Below, piece after piece: positions 36,552 to 46,298 of a stretch of DNA of 64,000 bases. The notes below the pieces were generated by a model. That model searched no databases. It saw only the letters and a program-made list of their open reading frames with translations, and was not told the DNA's origin. Origin of the DNA: CAYPEL01 sp036479985 (GTDB lineage Bacteria; Pseudomonadota; Gammaproteobacteria; DSM-19610); NCBI GenBank assembly GCA_965224815.1, contig CBDDAF010000003.1, positions 186,001 through 250,000 on the forward strand. Direction: 5' to 3'. The position numbers and the translations under genes were made by a program. Positions within the stretch are counted from its first letter, which is position 1, and each line of letters opens with the position of its first letter.

Positions 36552-37362
36552 ATTGCGCATCATCAGTGCGCTGATTCTGGTGCCACTGGTTATTTGGGGA
36601 ATTTTCAGACTGGACGATACCGGCTTTGCGGTGGCCGTGTTACTGGTGCTTTCGATGTGTGCCTGGGAGTGGAGCAAGTTTATACCTCTGCATTCACTTT
36701 TGTATCAGGTGTTTTATACCTGTTCGGTAATTTTAGCAATTGCTATTGTCTGGCAGTTTGCCGACCATCCCGTGTTTGTAAACAGTTTTTTATGGCTAAC
36801 ACTGGGTTGGTGGTTATTTGTCCTTTTCTGGATAAGCCGACCGGGTCTGATTCCACCCGGTTTAACCGCATCCTTAATAAAAGGGGTTGCAGGTTGGTTG
36901 TTGATGACTTCTTGCTGGCTGGCGTTGGTCATGCTGCATGCAAGGATTGATAACGGGCCGTTTTGGGTGTTTTTTGTTTTGTCACTCATCTGGGTTGCCG
37001 ATAGCGGCGCTTATTTTTCCGGACGGCAATGGGGGAAACGTAAACTTGCACCGCAAGTAAGCCCCGGTAAAACCTGGGCGGGTGTATACGGCGCACTGGC
37101 AGCTTGTGGATTGTATGCATTGCTTGCCAGTTGGTTATTTAAATTGACCGGTAAGGATATTCCAGGCTTTTTGCTGGTCTGTATGCTGACAGTGCTTTTT
37201 TCGGTGGCAGGCGATTTATTTGAAAGTCTGTTAAAACGGCAACAAAATATGAAGGACAGCGGGAAAATGATTCCGGGACATGGCGGTATATTGGATAGGC
37301 TGGATAGTTTGCTGGCAGCAGCGCCAATTTTTGTGCTCGGCCTTAGTTGGGCGAATATATGA
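36544..37362 (+). CDS. cdsA: Phosphatidate cytidylyltransferase
   Basis: Membrane enzyme that makes CDP-diacylglycerol. I chose GTG at 36544 (VLKLRIISALILVPLVIWG), which overlaps uppS by eight bases; upstream in-frame ATG codons lie inside uppS. About 272 residues, with seven or eight hydrophobic helices. The family signature SPGKTWAGVYGALAACG and the C-terminal GHGGILDRLDS are present. It overlaps dxr as ATGA. Confidence 0.9.
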   Translation: MLKLRIISALILVPLVIWGIFRLDDTGFAVAVLLVLSMCAWEWSKFIPLHSLLYQVFYTCSVILAIAIVWQFADHPVFVNSFLWLTLGWWLFVLFWISRPGLIPPGLTASLIKGVAGWLLMTSCWLALVMLHARIDNGPFWVFFVLSLIWVADSGAYFSGRQWGKRKLAPQVSPGKTWAGVYGALAACGLYALLASWLFKLTGKDIPGFLLVCMLTVLFSVAGDLFESLLKRQQNMKDSGKMIPGHGGILDRLDSLLAAAPIFVLGLSWANI

Positions 37363-38564
37363 ATAAACCATTGAATATTACAGTTCTGGGTTCAACGGGT
37401 TCAATTGGTGTGAGTACGCTGGATGTGATCGCACGTCATTCTGACCGGTTTAAGGTGATTGCATTAACTGCCTGTAAAGCAATAGACCGGTTGTATCAAC
37501 AATGTATGGAATTTCAGCCTAAATACGCTGTGATGGAAAATGCAGATGCTGCTGAACAACTCCAGAAACGGTTAAATAAGGACGCGCCACATATCGAAGT
37601 ACTCGCGGGTGCCGATGCAATAATCCAGGTGGCCGGTCTCGATGAAGTGGATTATGTAATGGCGGCTATCGTGGGTAGTGCCGGGTTACTGCCAACTCTG
37701 GAAGCTGCGCGTAAAGGCAAGCGAATATTATTGGCCAACAAAGAAGCGTTGGTAATGTCTGGCGAGTTGTTTATGCAGGAAGTGCATGACAATAAGGCCG
37801 TTCTGTTACCGGTTGATAGCGAACATAATGCAATTTTCCAGTGTCTGCCGTCTGATTTCAGGCCAGGGCATGACATGCCTGATTCGGTCGAGCAGGTTTT
37901 ACTGACTGGCTCAGGTGGGCCGTTTCGCGATACACCTATTAATATGCTTGAGCAGGTAACACCCGATCAGGCCTGTGCTCATCCCAACTGGGACATGGGC
38001 CGTAAAATTTCGGTTGATTCGGCAACCATGATGAATAAAGGTCTGGAAGTCATTGAAGCCTGCTGGTTGTTTTCTCTGACTATCGAACAGATACAGGTCG
38101 TGATACATCCACAGAGTGTTATTCACTCGCTAGTGCAGTATCAAGATGGATCTGTGCTTGCACAACTGGGCAAGCCGGATATGCGCACACCTATTGCGCA
38201 CGCACTTGCCTGGCCGCAGCGTATTCAATCCGGTGTTGGCCACCTGGATTTGGTTGAAATTGGACGGCTGGATTTTGAAAAACCTGATTACCAACGTTTC
38301 CCTTGTCTTGCACTGGCGTACCAGGCATGGAAAACCGGGGGTACTGCTTCTGCCGTGTTAAATGCGGCCAATGAAGTGGCTGTTCAGGCATTTCTGGAGG
38401 GTGATCTTGCTTTTAAGTCGATCGCCACGGTTATTGAAAAAACACTTGAGAATACTGAGATACAGCCCGCCGTTTCAGTTGAAGCTATTCTGGATGCCGA
38501 TAATGCAGCACGTTTGCATGCGCAGGCACTGTTAGCGGTAAAACAACAGCGGGTTATGTCATGA
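37359..38564 (+). CDS. dxr: 1-deoxy-D-xylulose 5-phosphate reductoisomerase
   Basis: Second enzyme of the non-mevalonate isoprenoid pathway (also called IspC). I took ATG at 37359 because MNKPLNITVLGSTGSIG starts directly with the NADPH-binding motif and overlaps the cdsA stop. 401 residues. The metal-binding VDSEHNAIFQCL and the substrate loop SVDSATMMNKGLEVIE are intact. It overlaps rseP by four bases. Confidence 0.96.
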   Translation: MNKPLNITVLGSTGSIGVSTLDVIARHSDRFKVIALTACKAIDRLYQQCMEFQPKYAVMENADAAEQLQKRLNKDAPHIEVLAGADAIIQVAGLDEVDYVMAAIVGSAGLLPTLEAARKGKRILLANKEALVMSGELFMQEVHDNKAVLLPVDSEHNAIFQCLPSDFRPGHDMPDSVEQVLLTGSGGPFRDTPINMLEQVTPDQACAHPNWDMGRKISVDSATMMNKGLEVIEACWLFSLTIEQIQVVIHPQSVIHSLVQYQDGSVLAQLGKPDMRTPIAHALAWPQRIQSGVGHLDLVEIGRLDFEKPDYQRFPCLALAYQAWKTGGTASAVLNAANEVAVQAFLEGDLAFKSIATVIEKTLENTEIQPAVSVEAILDADNAARLHAQALLAVKQQRVMS

Positions 38565-39931
38565 GCGAAATTGTTACCTCTTTTCTTGCATTCATTGTCG
38601 CCATCAGCGTACTGGTTGCGATTCATGAATTTGGACATTTCTGGGTAGCCAGAAAATTGGGCATCAAGGTTTTACGTTTTTCGATAGGTTTCGGAAAGCC
38701 TTTCTGGATTCGTATTTTTGGTGCCGATAAAACTGAGTTTGCCGTGGCTGCAATCCCGTTAGGTGGATACGTAAAAATGCTCGATGAGCGGGAAGGCGAA
38801 GTTCCAGAACAAGACCGGCATCGTGCGTTTAACCGTCAGCCGCTCTGGTCACGTTCGGCGGTATTGATTGCCGGGCCACTGTTCAACTTTTTATTTGCGA
38901 TCGCTGCCTATTGGTTGATGTTTAGCTATGGTGTGCCTGGATTAAAACCTGTGATTGGTGAGATAAATGACGGGTCTTATGCAGCGAGTGCAGGATTAAA
39001 GGCCGGTGATGAATTTATCAAAATCGGTGGGGCAGATACGCAAACCTGGGATACTGCTTTGACTGAATTGTTGGATGCTGCACTGGGTCGAGAACAGGTA
39101 GATATTGAAGTCAGGAACACTGATGGTGGCGACCGAATTGTTTCTCTGGATTTGCGTAATGCGCCGGATATTCTCGACAAAGGCGGCTTATTAGGTAACT
39201 TGGGCCTATCAGTTATGCGGCCACGTATCCCTGCGGATATAGAAAAAACCGTACCTGGCAGTCCTGCTGAAACCGCGGGTTTAATTTCCGGTGACCGGAT
39301 TATCTCAGCAGATAATCAGAATATCGAAAATTGGAATGCTTGGGTGGATTTTGTGCGGGTTCGTCCTGATCAGGATATTCAGGTCAGTATCTTGCGAGAC
39401 GGTGCTGAGATGAAACTTCAGCTCCGTCCTAAATCGGTCATGGAAAATGATAAGGCTATCGGGCAGATTGGTGCGTATGTACGGCAGCCTGAATCCGTAG
39501 ATAACCCACTCAGAGTTAAGGTGCGTTATGGGCCACTCGCCGCAGTAGAACATGCGGTTGTGAAAACCTGGGATATGTCTGCCCTGACTCTGCGGACACT
39601 GTGGGGTATGGTAACCGGCCGGGCTTCTATAGAAAATATTAGCGGCCCACTCAGTATTGCTCAATATGCGGGTTATTCGGCAAAGACCGGTTTTGCAAGC
39701 TTTCTTAAATTTCTTGCAATAGTCAGTATTAGTCTGGGTGTCCTGAATTTGTTACCCATACCGATTCTTGATGGTGGTCACTTGTTATACAACGCCATTG
39801 AGTGGGTGAGTGGTAAACCCTTGTCAATGGCTGCTCAGGAAGTTGGCCAACGTATTGGCATTGTGGCAATGCTAGGACTCATGAGTCTGGCTTTTTACAA
39901 CGACATCAGCAGACTGTTTTTTAACAGTTAA
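38561..39931 (+). CDS. rseP: Site-2 metalloprotease RseP
   Basis: Intramembrane zinc protease that cuts anti-sigma factor RseA and leftover signal peptides. 456 residues. The zinc motif HEFGH is near residue 22, two PDZ domains lie at about 115-290, and the second metal motif is in IPILDGGHLL near 405. It sits in the conserved dxr-rseP-bamA run. Confidence 0.96.
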   Translation: MSEIVTSFLAFIVAISVLVAIHEFGHFWVARKLGIKVLRFSIGFGKPFWIRIFGADKTEFAVAAIPLGGYVKMLDEREGEVPEQDRHRAFNRQPLWSRSAVLIAGPLFNFLFAIAAYWLMFSYGVPGLKPVIGEINDGSYAASAGLKAGDEFIKIGGADTQTWDTALTELLDAALGREQVDIEVRNTDGGDRIVSLDLRNAPDILDKGGLLGNLGLSVMRPRIPADIEKTVPGSPAETAGLISGDRIISADNQNIENWNAWVDFVRVRPDQDIQVSILRDGAEMKLQLRPKSVMENDKAIGQIGAYVRQPESVDNPLRVKVRYGPLAAVEHAVVKTWDMSALTLRTLWGMVTGRASIENISGPLSIAQYAGYSAKTGFASFLKFLAIVSISLGVLNLLPIPILDGGHLLYNAIEWVSGKPLSMAAQEVGQRIGIVAMLGLMSLAFYNDISRLFFNS

Positions 39932-39947
39932 CCAGACTGGAATAGAC

Positions 39948-42236
39948 ATGTTCCCGATAGCCCGATTTGCCCGCATATTCTTATTGACTTTGTTCTGTGC
40001 ATTGCCTGCGCAGGCATTTGAATCATTTGTCATAGAAGATATTCGCGTGGAAGGTTTGCAACGCATATCTGCAGGTACCGTGTTTAATTATTTTCCGGTT
40101 CGTGCAGGTGACAAGTTTAACGAAGCCGTGTCAGAGCAGGCCATTCGTGCACTGTATAAATCAGGTTATTTCCGCAATATTCAGCTTGGCCGCGAAGGTG
40201 ATGTATTGGTGATTGCCGTGGAAGAAAGGCCAGCTATCAGCAGTATTGAACTCAAGGGTAATGAAGATATTGAAACCGAACCCTTGCTGAAATCCCTCAA
40301 GGATATTGGTTTTGCAGAAGGCAGTGTATTTAACCGTTCATTGCTGGAGCAAGTTGAGCAGGAGTTGCAACGGCAGTATTTTAGCCGTGGTAAATATGGT
40401 GTCAGAATTGAAACTACCGTAACCCCGCTGGAGCGTAACCGGGTAGCTATACTGATTGATGTTTCCGAAGGTGTCGTCGCTAAAATCCGGCAAATTAATA
40501 TTGTCGGGAACACTGTATTCAGCGATGAAGAATTACACAAACAATTTGAATTGAGCACGCCTGGTATCTGGACTTTCTATACTAAACGTGATCAATACTC
40601 GAAACAGAAATTAGCTGCTGATATTGAATCGATGACGTCCTTTTATCAGGACAGGGGATATATCAAATTTAATGTCGATTCGACTCAGGTGTCTATATCA
40701 CCCAATAAAAAAGATATCTACATTACGATTAATGTGATGGAAGGTCAGCAGTACAAGGTTAGCGAAATACAGATGTCCGGTGATTTTGTTGTTCCTGCGG
40801 AAGAGTTGTTTCCCAATTTTCAGATTAATGCCGGTGATGTTTTTTCTAGAAAACAGGTAACCAGCACTGTTGAGCGTATTAGCAGCCAACTCGGTGATGT
40901 TGGTTTTGCTTTTGCTAATGTGAATACCATCCCGGAAATTGATGAGGAAAACAAGGAAGTCAAACTGACTTTTTTCATTGATCCGGGAAAACGGGTCTAC
41001 GTGAGGCGAATAAATTTTGCGGGAAATATAAATACCCGTGACACAGTCTTGCGTCAGGAAATGCGTCAAATGGAAGGCGGCTGGTATTCCGGGCAGAAAG
41101 TGGAGCGTTCGCGTACGCGTTTACAACGACTGGGTTTCTTCGAGGAGGTTAATGTTGAGACGCCAGCAGTTCCTGAAGCTTCAGACCAGGTGGATGTCAA
41201 TTACTCCGTAACCGAGCAGCCATCGGGTAGCCTTTCGTTAGCGGTTGGTTTTGCGCAATCTTCCGGATTGATTCTTAGCGCCAGTATTTCCGAAAACAAT
41301 TTCATGGGAACCGGTAAGCATGTCAGCATTGCCGTTAATAACAGTTCGGTGAACCGGATTTACAATTTTTCTTTTACCGATCCATATTACACAGTTAATG
41401 GTGTAAGCCGGGGGTTTGGTATATTTTCACGTTCGACAAATGCGAATGAAGCTAATATTACCGATTACACGACGGATGTTTTAGGCGGTAATCTCAATTA
41501 TGGTATTCCAATAAACGAATTTGATACCTTTAACTTCGGAATAGATGTGGAACATCTTAAGGTCAAACTGTCAGATTTTCCGTCGGATGAGATTCAAGGG
41601 TTTACTGATGAGTTCGGCAGACAATTTACCAGCCTGGGTTTGTCGGCCAGCCTGGCACACGATACCAGAAACCGGCGGGTGTTCCCCTCTAAGGGTGGTC
41701 TGTTCAGTATAACTGCCGAAAGCAAGATCCCTGGATCGGAACTGGAATTCTATAAGCTCAACCTGCGTGGCAGATATTATCTGCCATTGACACGAAGATA
41801 CGTTTTTTCGATGAATACTGAAATAGGTTATGGAGATGGTTTCGGTGATTTCAACGACCTGCCATTCTTTGAAAACTATTTTTCCGGTGGTGTTCGTTCT
41901 GTGCGGGGTTATGAAGACAATACTCTGGGCCCGCGGGATACCCAGAATGATCCGCTGGGTGGCAGTTTCCGGACGGTCGGCAATCTTGAGATTGTTTTCC
42001 CTCCGCCATTTATAGAAAAAACCAATTCGGTTAGACTGAGTACGTTTTTTGATGTCGGTAACGTCTTTTCTGGCGTGAGGGAATTCAGTGTGAATAAATT
42101 ACGAACCTCGGTTGGCCTTTCTGCAACCTGGTTATCGCCAGTCGGCCCATTGGCAATTAGTTTGGCGAAAACACTGAATGATAAAAGTGGTGATGAAACA
42201 CAGGCTTTCCAGTTTACTCTGGGCGCACCATTCTAG
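39948..42236 (+). CDS. bamA: Outer-membrane protein assembly factor BamA
   Basis: Central barrel of the BAM complex. 762 residues: signal peptide (about 1-23), five POTRA domains (about 24-420) and a C-terminal 16-strand barrel ending in the phenylalanine GAPF. The conserved GGVRSVRGYEDNTLGPRD loop-6 motif is visible near 650. Followed by skp, as usual. Confidence 0.97.
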   Translation: MFPIARFARIFLLTLFCALPAQAFESFVIEDIRVEGLQRISAGTVFNYFPVRAGDKFNEAVSEQAIRALYKSGYFRNIQLGREGDVLVIAVEERPAISSIELKGNEDIETEPLLKSLKDIGFAEGSVFNRSLLEQVEQELQRQYFSRGKYGVRIETTVTPLERNRVAILIDVSEGVVAKIRQINIVGNTVFSDEELHKQFELSTPGIWTFYTKRDQYSKQKLAADIESMTSFYQDRGYIKFNVDSTQVSISPNKKDIYITINVMEGQQYKVSEIQMSGDFVVPAEELFPNFQINAGDVFSRKQVTSTVERISSQLGDVGFAFANVNTIPEIDEENKEVKLTFFIDPGKRVYVRRINFAGNINTRDTVLRQEMRQMEGGWYSGQKVERSRTRLQRLGFFEEVNVETPAVPEASDQVDVNYSVTEQPSGSLSLAVGFAQSSGLILSASISENNFMGTGKHVSIAVNNSSVNRIYNFSFTDPYYTVNGVSRGFGIFSRSTNANEANITDYTTDVLGGNLNYGIPINEFDTFNFGIDVEHLKVKLSDFPSDEIQGFTDEFGRQFTSLGLSASLAHDTRNRRVFPSKGGLFSITAESKIPGSELEFYKLNLRGRYYLPLTRRYVFSMNTEIGYGDGFGDFNDLPFFENYFSGGVRSVRGYEDNTLGPRDTQNDPLGGSFRTVGNLEIVFPPPFIEKTNSVRLSTFFDVGNVFSGVREFSVNKLRTSVGLSATWLSPVGPLAISLAKTLNDKSGDETQAFQFTLGAPF

Positions 42237-42295
42237 ACCGGGCAAGTTAACCCGATTTTATAGATTACTGAAGTGAAATAGGTAAGGAGAAAACA

Positions 42296-42793
42296 TTGAA
42301 ATTATTAAACCCAAAGTTCTTCCTGGCGGTACTGTTTATGTTTGCCGGACAAGCAGCGTTTGCAGAAACCAGAATTGGTGTTGTCAACACTATCAAGCTA
42401 ATGAGTAAAGCACCATTGGCGCAAGCGGCACAGAAACAAATTGAAACTGAGTTTGCACCACGTGAAAAAGAACTGATCGGGATTAAAAAGAAATTACGTT
42501 CGCTGGAAGAGCAGCTTACCCGGGATGGTGCCATCATGAGTGAAGGCGAGAGTAAAAAGCTGGAGCGAAGTATTATTACCAAGCGGCGTGAATTTAAAAG
42601 GCTAAATGATGAGTTTCAGGAAGATTTGAATATTCGTAATAATGAAATTCTGTCCAAACTGCAAACTCAAATCAATGATGCCCTAAAAGCGTTGGCAAAG
42701 GAAAAGAAATTTGACATTATCCTTGGTCAAGGTGTGTTGTATGCAAGTGATGCAGTAGATATCACCGATCAGGTTTTGGCAAAACTCAAATAG
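42296..42793 (+). CDS. skp: Periplasmic chaperone Skp/OmpH
   Basis: Holds unfolded outer-membrane proteins for BamA. 165 residues: signal peptide (about 1-23, cleavage after AFA), short beta body and a long coiled-coil (about 45-130). The start is TTG at 42296, supported by the AAGGAGA site eight bases upstream. It follows bamA and precedes lpxD across REP copy R4. Confidence 0.92.
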   Translation: MKLLNPKFFLAVLFMFAGQAAFAETRIGVVNTIKLMSKAPLAQAAQKQIETEFAPREKELIGIKKKLRSLEEQLTRDGAIMSEGESKKLERSIITKRREFKRLNDEFQEDLNIRNNEILSKLQTQINDALKALAKEKKFDIILGQGVLYASDAVDITDQVLAKLK

Positions 42794-42814
42794 CGAAAAT
42801 GAACCGTGCAAGTG

Positions 42815-42878
42815 CTGTAGGAGCGGCGTCAGCCGCGATGGGGCTGCGGTGTTCTTCGCGGCTGACGCCGCTCTACAG
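42815..42878. repeat. REP-like inverted repeat, copy R4 (variant)
   Basis: Arms carry GGCGTCAGCC / GGCTGACGCC instead of GGCTTCAGCC / GGCTGAAGCC. The change is matched in both arms, so the hairpin is kept. The right arm lacks one base. It sits between skp and lpxD. Confidence 0.9.
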
Positions 42879-42898
42879 ATGCTTGCTAATTAAATAGT

Positions 42899-43906
42899 AT
42901 GACCTTTACCGTTGCCAAACTAGCTGATGTGCTGGGTATTGATTACCGAGGTGATGGATCTGTTGAAATTAACAGTGTAGCCAGTCTGGAAAGTGCACAT
43001 TCAGGTCAGTTAGGATTTTTATCTGATAGTCGGCACCGGAAGTATCTTGCAGTAACCAAAGCTGCTGCCGTCATCGTTAAGCCTGAAGATGCGGATGACT
43101 GTTCGCTTCCAACACTGATCAGCCACAATGTGTATGCTTCTTATGCACACGCTGTGGCTTTACTTATGCCAGAAACGGTAAGTAAGCAGGGGATTGATGC
43201 TTCAGCGGTAGTCGATAGTTCGGCTACAATTTCGGGTTCAGCCTGGATTGGACCGCAAACTGTTATTGGTGCCGGTGCTGTTATTCATGATGATGTGCAA
43301 ATTGGCCCAGGTTGTATAATCGGCGATGGTGTTGAAATCGGCAACCACTGCCAGCTCATAGCGCGAGTAACGGTCATTAATCACGCAACTATCGGCCAAA
43401 GGGTTCTATTACATCCTGGCGTTGTGATTGGCAGTGATGGATTTGGTATGGCCGAGGAAAACGGCAAATGGATCAAGATACCGCAACGTGGACGTGTACG
43501 GATTGGTGGTGATGTTGAAATTGGTGCCAATACAACCGTTGATCGGGGTGCACTTGATGATACAGTGATTGAAGAAGGCGTAAAGATCGATAATCAGGTG
43601 CAAGTTGCGCATAATGTCTATATTGGTGCGCATACTGCAATTGCAGGGTGTGTGGGTATATCCGGTAGTGTATCTATTGGACAGCATTGCACATTAGCAG
43701 GTGGTGTCGGTATTGCCGGACACCTGAAAATAACCGATCATGTGCATGTGACGGCAATGTCAGTGGTGACACGTTCTATTGCTGAACCAGGCGTATACTC
43801 TGCAGGCACGCCATTGATGCGCACAAGCTTATGGCGTAAGAATGCGGTACGGTTTAAGAAGCTGGATGATTTGTATCGTCGTTTTCGCAAGCTAGAGAAA
43901 GTATAA
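42899..43906 (+). CDS. lpxD: UDP-3-O-acylglucosamine N-acyltransferase LpxD
   Basis: Third step of lipid A synthesis. 335 residues: an N-terminal uridine-binding domain (about 1-95) and a left-handed beta-helix of hexapeptide repeats (about 100-300), with the catalytic histidine region VQVAHNVYIGAHTAIAG. First of the lpxD-fabZ-lpxA-lpxB run. Confidence 0.96.
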   Translation: MTFTVAKLADVLGIDYRGDGSVEINSVASLESAHSGQLGFLSDSRHRKYLAVTKAAAVIVKPEDADDCSLPTLISHNVYASYAHAVALLMPETVSKQGIDASAVVDSSATISGSAWIGPQTVIGAGAVIHDDVQIGPGCIIGDGVEIGNHCQLIARVTVINHATIGQRVLLHPGVVIGSDGFGMAEENGKWIKIPQRGRVRIGGDVEIGANTTVDRGALDDTVIEEGVKIDNQVQVAHNVYIGAHTAIAGCVGISGSVSIGQHCTLAGGVGIAGHLKITDHVHVTAMSVVTRSIAEPGVYSAGTPLMRTSLWRKNAVRFKKLDDLYRRFRKLEKV

Positions 43907-43948
43907 CCAATAATATTATTTCGAGAGGCGGGTTGAGCAAAGCTACGT

Positions 43949-44389
43949 ATGGATATTAAAGAAATTCTGAATCTGTTGCCCCACCGTTACCCGTTTCTAC
44001 TGGTCGATCGTGTGACTGAATTAAAGCTTGGTGAAAGTCTGAGTGCTTATAAAAATGTAACTTTTAATGAGCCGTTTTTTCTCGGGCATTTCCCGCAACA
44101 ACCCGTTATGCCGGGCGTATTGATACTCGAAGCTCTGGCGCAGGCTACTGGTTTACTGGCATTCAGGACTTCTACACAACAGGCTGAGCGGGATTCTTTG
44201 TATTATCTGGTCGGTATTGATAAAGCACGTTTCAAAATACCGGTAGTGCCCGGTGACCAGTTAAATCTTGATGTTGTCCTGAAGCGTACAAAACGCGGTA
44301 TCTGGTTGTTTGATACTAAAGCGACTGTGGATAATAAGACAGTGGCTACTGCGGAGATCATGTGTACCGAGAGAAAGATCGAGGACTGA
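43949..44389 (+). CDS. fabZ: 3-hydroxyacyl-ACP dehydratase FabZ
   Basis: Fatty-acid synthesis dehydratase. 146 residues, hot-dog fold. The catalytic histidine is in FFLGHFPQQPVMPGVLILE and the glutamate in the same helix. The start LPHRYPFLLVDRV is typical. Its 3' end overlaps the lpxA frame by 28 bases. Confidence 0.97.
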   Translation: MDIKEILNLLPHRYPFLLVDRVTELKLGESLSAYKNVTFNEPFFLGHFPQQPVMPGVLILEALAQATGLLAFRTSTQQAERDSLYYLVGIDKARFKIPVVPGDQLNLDVVLKRTKRGIWLFDTKATVDNKTVATAEIMCTERKIED

Positions 44390-45156
44390 TTCATCCAACA
44401 GCTATAGTCGATCCAGCTGCATCAGTAGATACCGATGTAGAAATTGGGCCTTATAGTGTTATCGGGCCAGAAGTACAAATAGGCCAGGGTACACGCATAG
44501 GCTCGCACGTTGTGCTCCAGGGACCGACACAGATTGGCAGTCAATGTGAAATATTTCAGTTTGCTTCCATCGGCGATGCTCCCCAGGATAAAAAATATAC
44601 AGGGGAACCTACCCGGCTGGTTATCGGGCAGGGAAATACCATCCGCGAGTATGTCACGATTAATCGTGGCACCGTACAGGATGAAGGTGTCACTGAAATT
44701 GGCGATCACAACTGGATCATGGCCTATGTGCATATCGCACATGATTGCCGGGTCGGTAATCATACCGTGTTTGCAAATAACGCCACCCTGGCAGGGCATG
44801 TACAGATTGGTGATTATGTCGTGCTGGGAGGTGCAACATTGATCCATCAGTTTTGCCGCATTGGCGAGCATGCTTTTACGGCCTATGCTTCACGTATTAA
44901 CAAGGATGTGCCGCCCTTTATTACAGTTTCAGAAGGTAAGTCAAAACCCTGCGGATTGAATAGCGAAGGCTTGCGGCGGCGTGGATTTACAACAGAAGAT
45001 ATACAGTCTCTAAAGGATGCTTACCGGGTTTTGTACCGCAGTGATTTATCCTTGGAAGACGCGATTATTAATCTAAAAACAATGGAATCAACATCTAGAC
45101 ATATACTGACTTTGCGCCAATTTCTGGAGTCAGGTAAACGCAGTATTATCCGTTGA
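44362..45156 (+). CDS. lpxA: UDP-N-acetylglucosamine acyltransferase LpxA
   Basis: First acylation of lipid A synthesis. 264 residues, against 262 in E. coli. Hexapeptide beta-helix (about 10-190) with the catalytic histidine in AYVHIAHDCRVGN, then a helical C-terminus. The only ATG that gives a full protein is at 44362, inside fabZ (28-base overlap). A shorter CTG start at 44386 (LIHPTAIVDP) is possible. Confidence 0.94.
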   Translation: MYREKDRGLIHPTAIVDPAASVDTDVEIGPYSVIGPEVQIGQGTRIGSHVVLQGPTQIGSQCEIFQFASIGDAPQDKKYTGEPTRLVIGQGNTIREYVTINRGTVQDEGVTEIGDHNWIMAYVHIAHDCRVGNHTVFANNATLAGHVQIGDYVVLGGATLIHQFCRIGEHAFTAYASRINKDVPPFITVSEGKSKPCGLNSEGLRRRGFTTEDIQSLKDAYRVLYRSDLSLEDAIINLKTMESTSRHILTLRQFLESGKRSIIR

Positions 45157-46298
45157 TGCCGCAAAAACTACGTATTGGAATAGCAGCCTGCGAACCTTCA
45201 GGGGATTTGCTGGGCAGTGAATTGATCCAGGCCTTACGCTCTAAATACAGTCAACTGGAATTTTCCGGAATCGCCGGGCCAAAAATGCGTGCTGCGGGTT
45301 GTGAAGCATTGATAAAGACCGAAGAGCTTTCAGTCATGGGGCTTATTGAAGTGCTCACCCAGTTGAGACGATTGCTTAAACTGCGAAAGCAGATCGTTAG
45401 TTATTTTCTTGATAATCCTCCAGATTTATTTATTGGCATAGATTCACCAGATTTTAATTTTGGCGTTGAGCAACGCCTGAAAAAATCAGGCATCCCTATC
45501 GTGCATTATGTGAGCCCGTCAATATGGGCCTGGCGTGAAAATCGTGTTAACCGGATAGCAGGTTGTGTTGATCTGATGCTGACGCTGCTACCGTTTGAAA
45601 AAACATTTTATCAACGTCACAACATCGCTGTTGAATATGTTGGGCATCCACTTGCTGATAGTATCCCGGAAAATCTGGATCAGAGTGAAGCACGTAATAA
45701 GCTGGGTATCGACTGTTCCAGGCCCTGCATTGCATTTTTGCCGGGTAGCCGGATGAGCGAAATAAAACGCATGTTGCCAGTTTTTATCAAGACAATGCAG
45801 TATTGCCTGCAACAGAAACCATCATTAAGTTTTGTAATGCCAGCAGCAACGCCACAATTAGCTGCCTATATGCATCAACAAGTACCGGCAGAGTTGGACA
45901 TACACCTTATTGACGGCGATGCCCAGTCAGTTATGGCGGCAGCAAATGTCGTGCTGGTCGCATCCGGTACAGCAACACTTGAATGTTTATTGGTGAAACG
46001 CCCTATGGTGGTAACCTACATTATGCATCCTGTGAGTTTTTTCCTTGCAAATCGACTCTTGACAGTGCCGTATGTATCGTTGCCAAATCACCTGGCGGGT
46101 AAGCAAGTTGTACCGGAGTATTTGCAGCGTGCTGCGACAGCAAATACGTTAGGCAGAGCATTACTTGAGATACTGGATAACCCTGATCTGCAACGGACAC
46201 AAACAGATTGTTTTTATACTATCCACAAGGAATTGAAAAAATCCGCCAGTAGCCGGGCGGCAGAAATTATTCTTGGTCAATGGGGGCAATATGCATAA
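45156..46298 (+). CDS. lpxB: Lipid-A-disaccharide synthase LpxB
   Basis: Joins two lipid A precursors in the inner membrane. I took ATG at 45156, which shares one base with the lpxA stop (TGATG); a TTG one codon earlier is in frame. About 380 residues. The ACEPSGDLLGSELIQAL start and FLPGSRMSEIKRMLPV are family motifs. It overlaps rnhB by eight bases. Confidence 0.95.
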   Translation: MPQKLRIGIAACEPSGDLLGSELIQALRSKYSQLEFSGIAGPKMRAAGCEALIKTEELSVMGLIEVLTQLRRLLKLRKQIVSYFLDNPPDLFIGIDSPDFNFGVEQRLKKSGIPIVHYVSPSIWAWRENRVNRIAGCVDLMLTLLPFEKTFYQRHNIAVEYVGHPLADSIPENLDQSEARNKLGIDCSRPCIAFLPGSRMSEIKRMLPVFIKTMQYCLQQKPSLSFVMPAATPQLAAYMHQQVPAELDIHLIDGDAQSVMAAANVVLVASGTATLECLLVKRPMVVTYIMHPVSFFLANRLLTVPYVSLPNHLAGKQVVPEYLQRAATANTLGRALLEILDNPDLQRTQTDCFYTIHKELKKSASSRAAEIILGQWGQYA

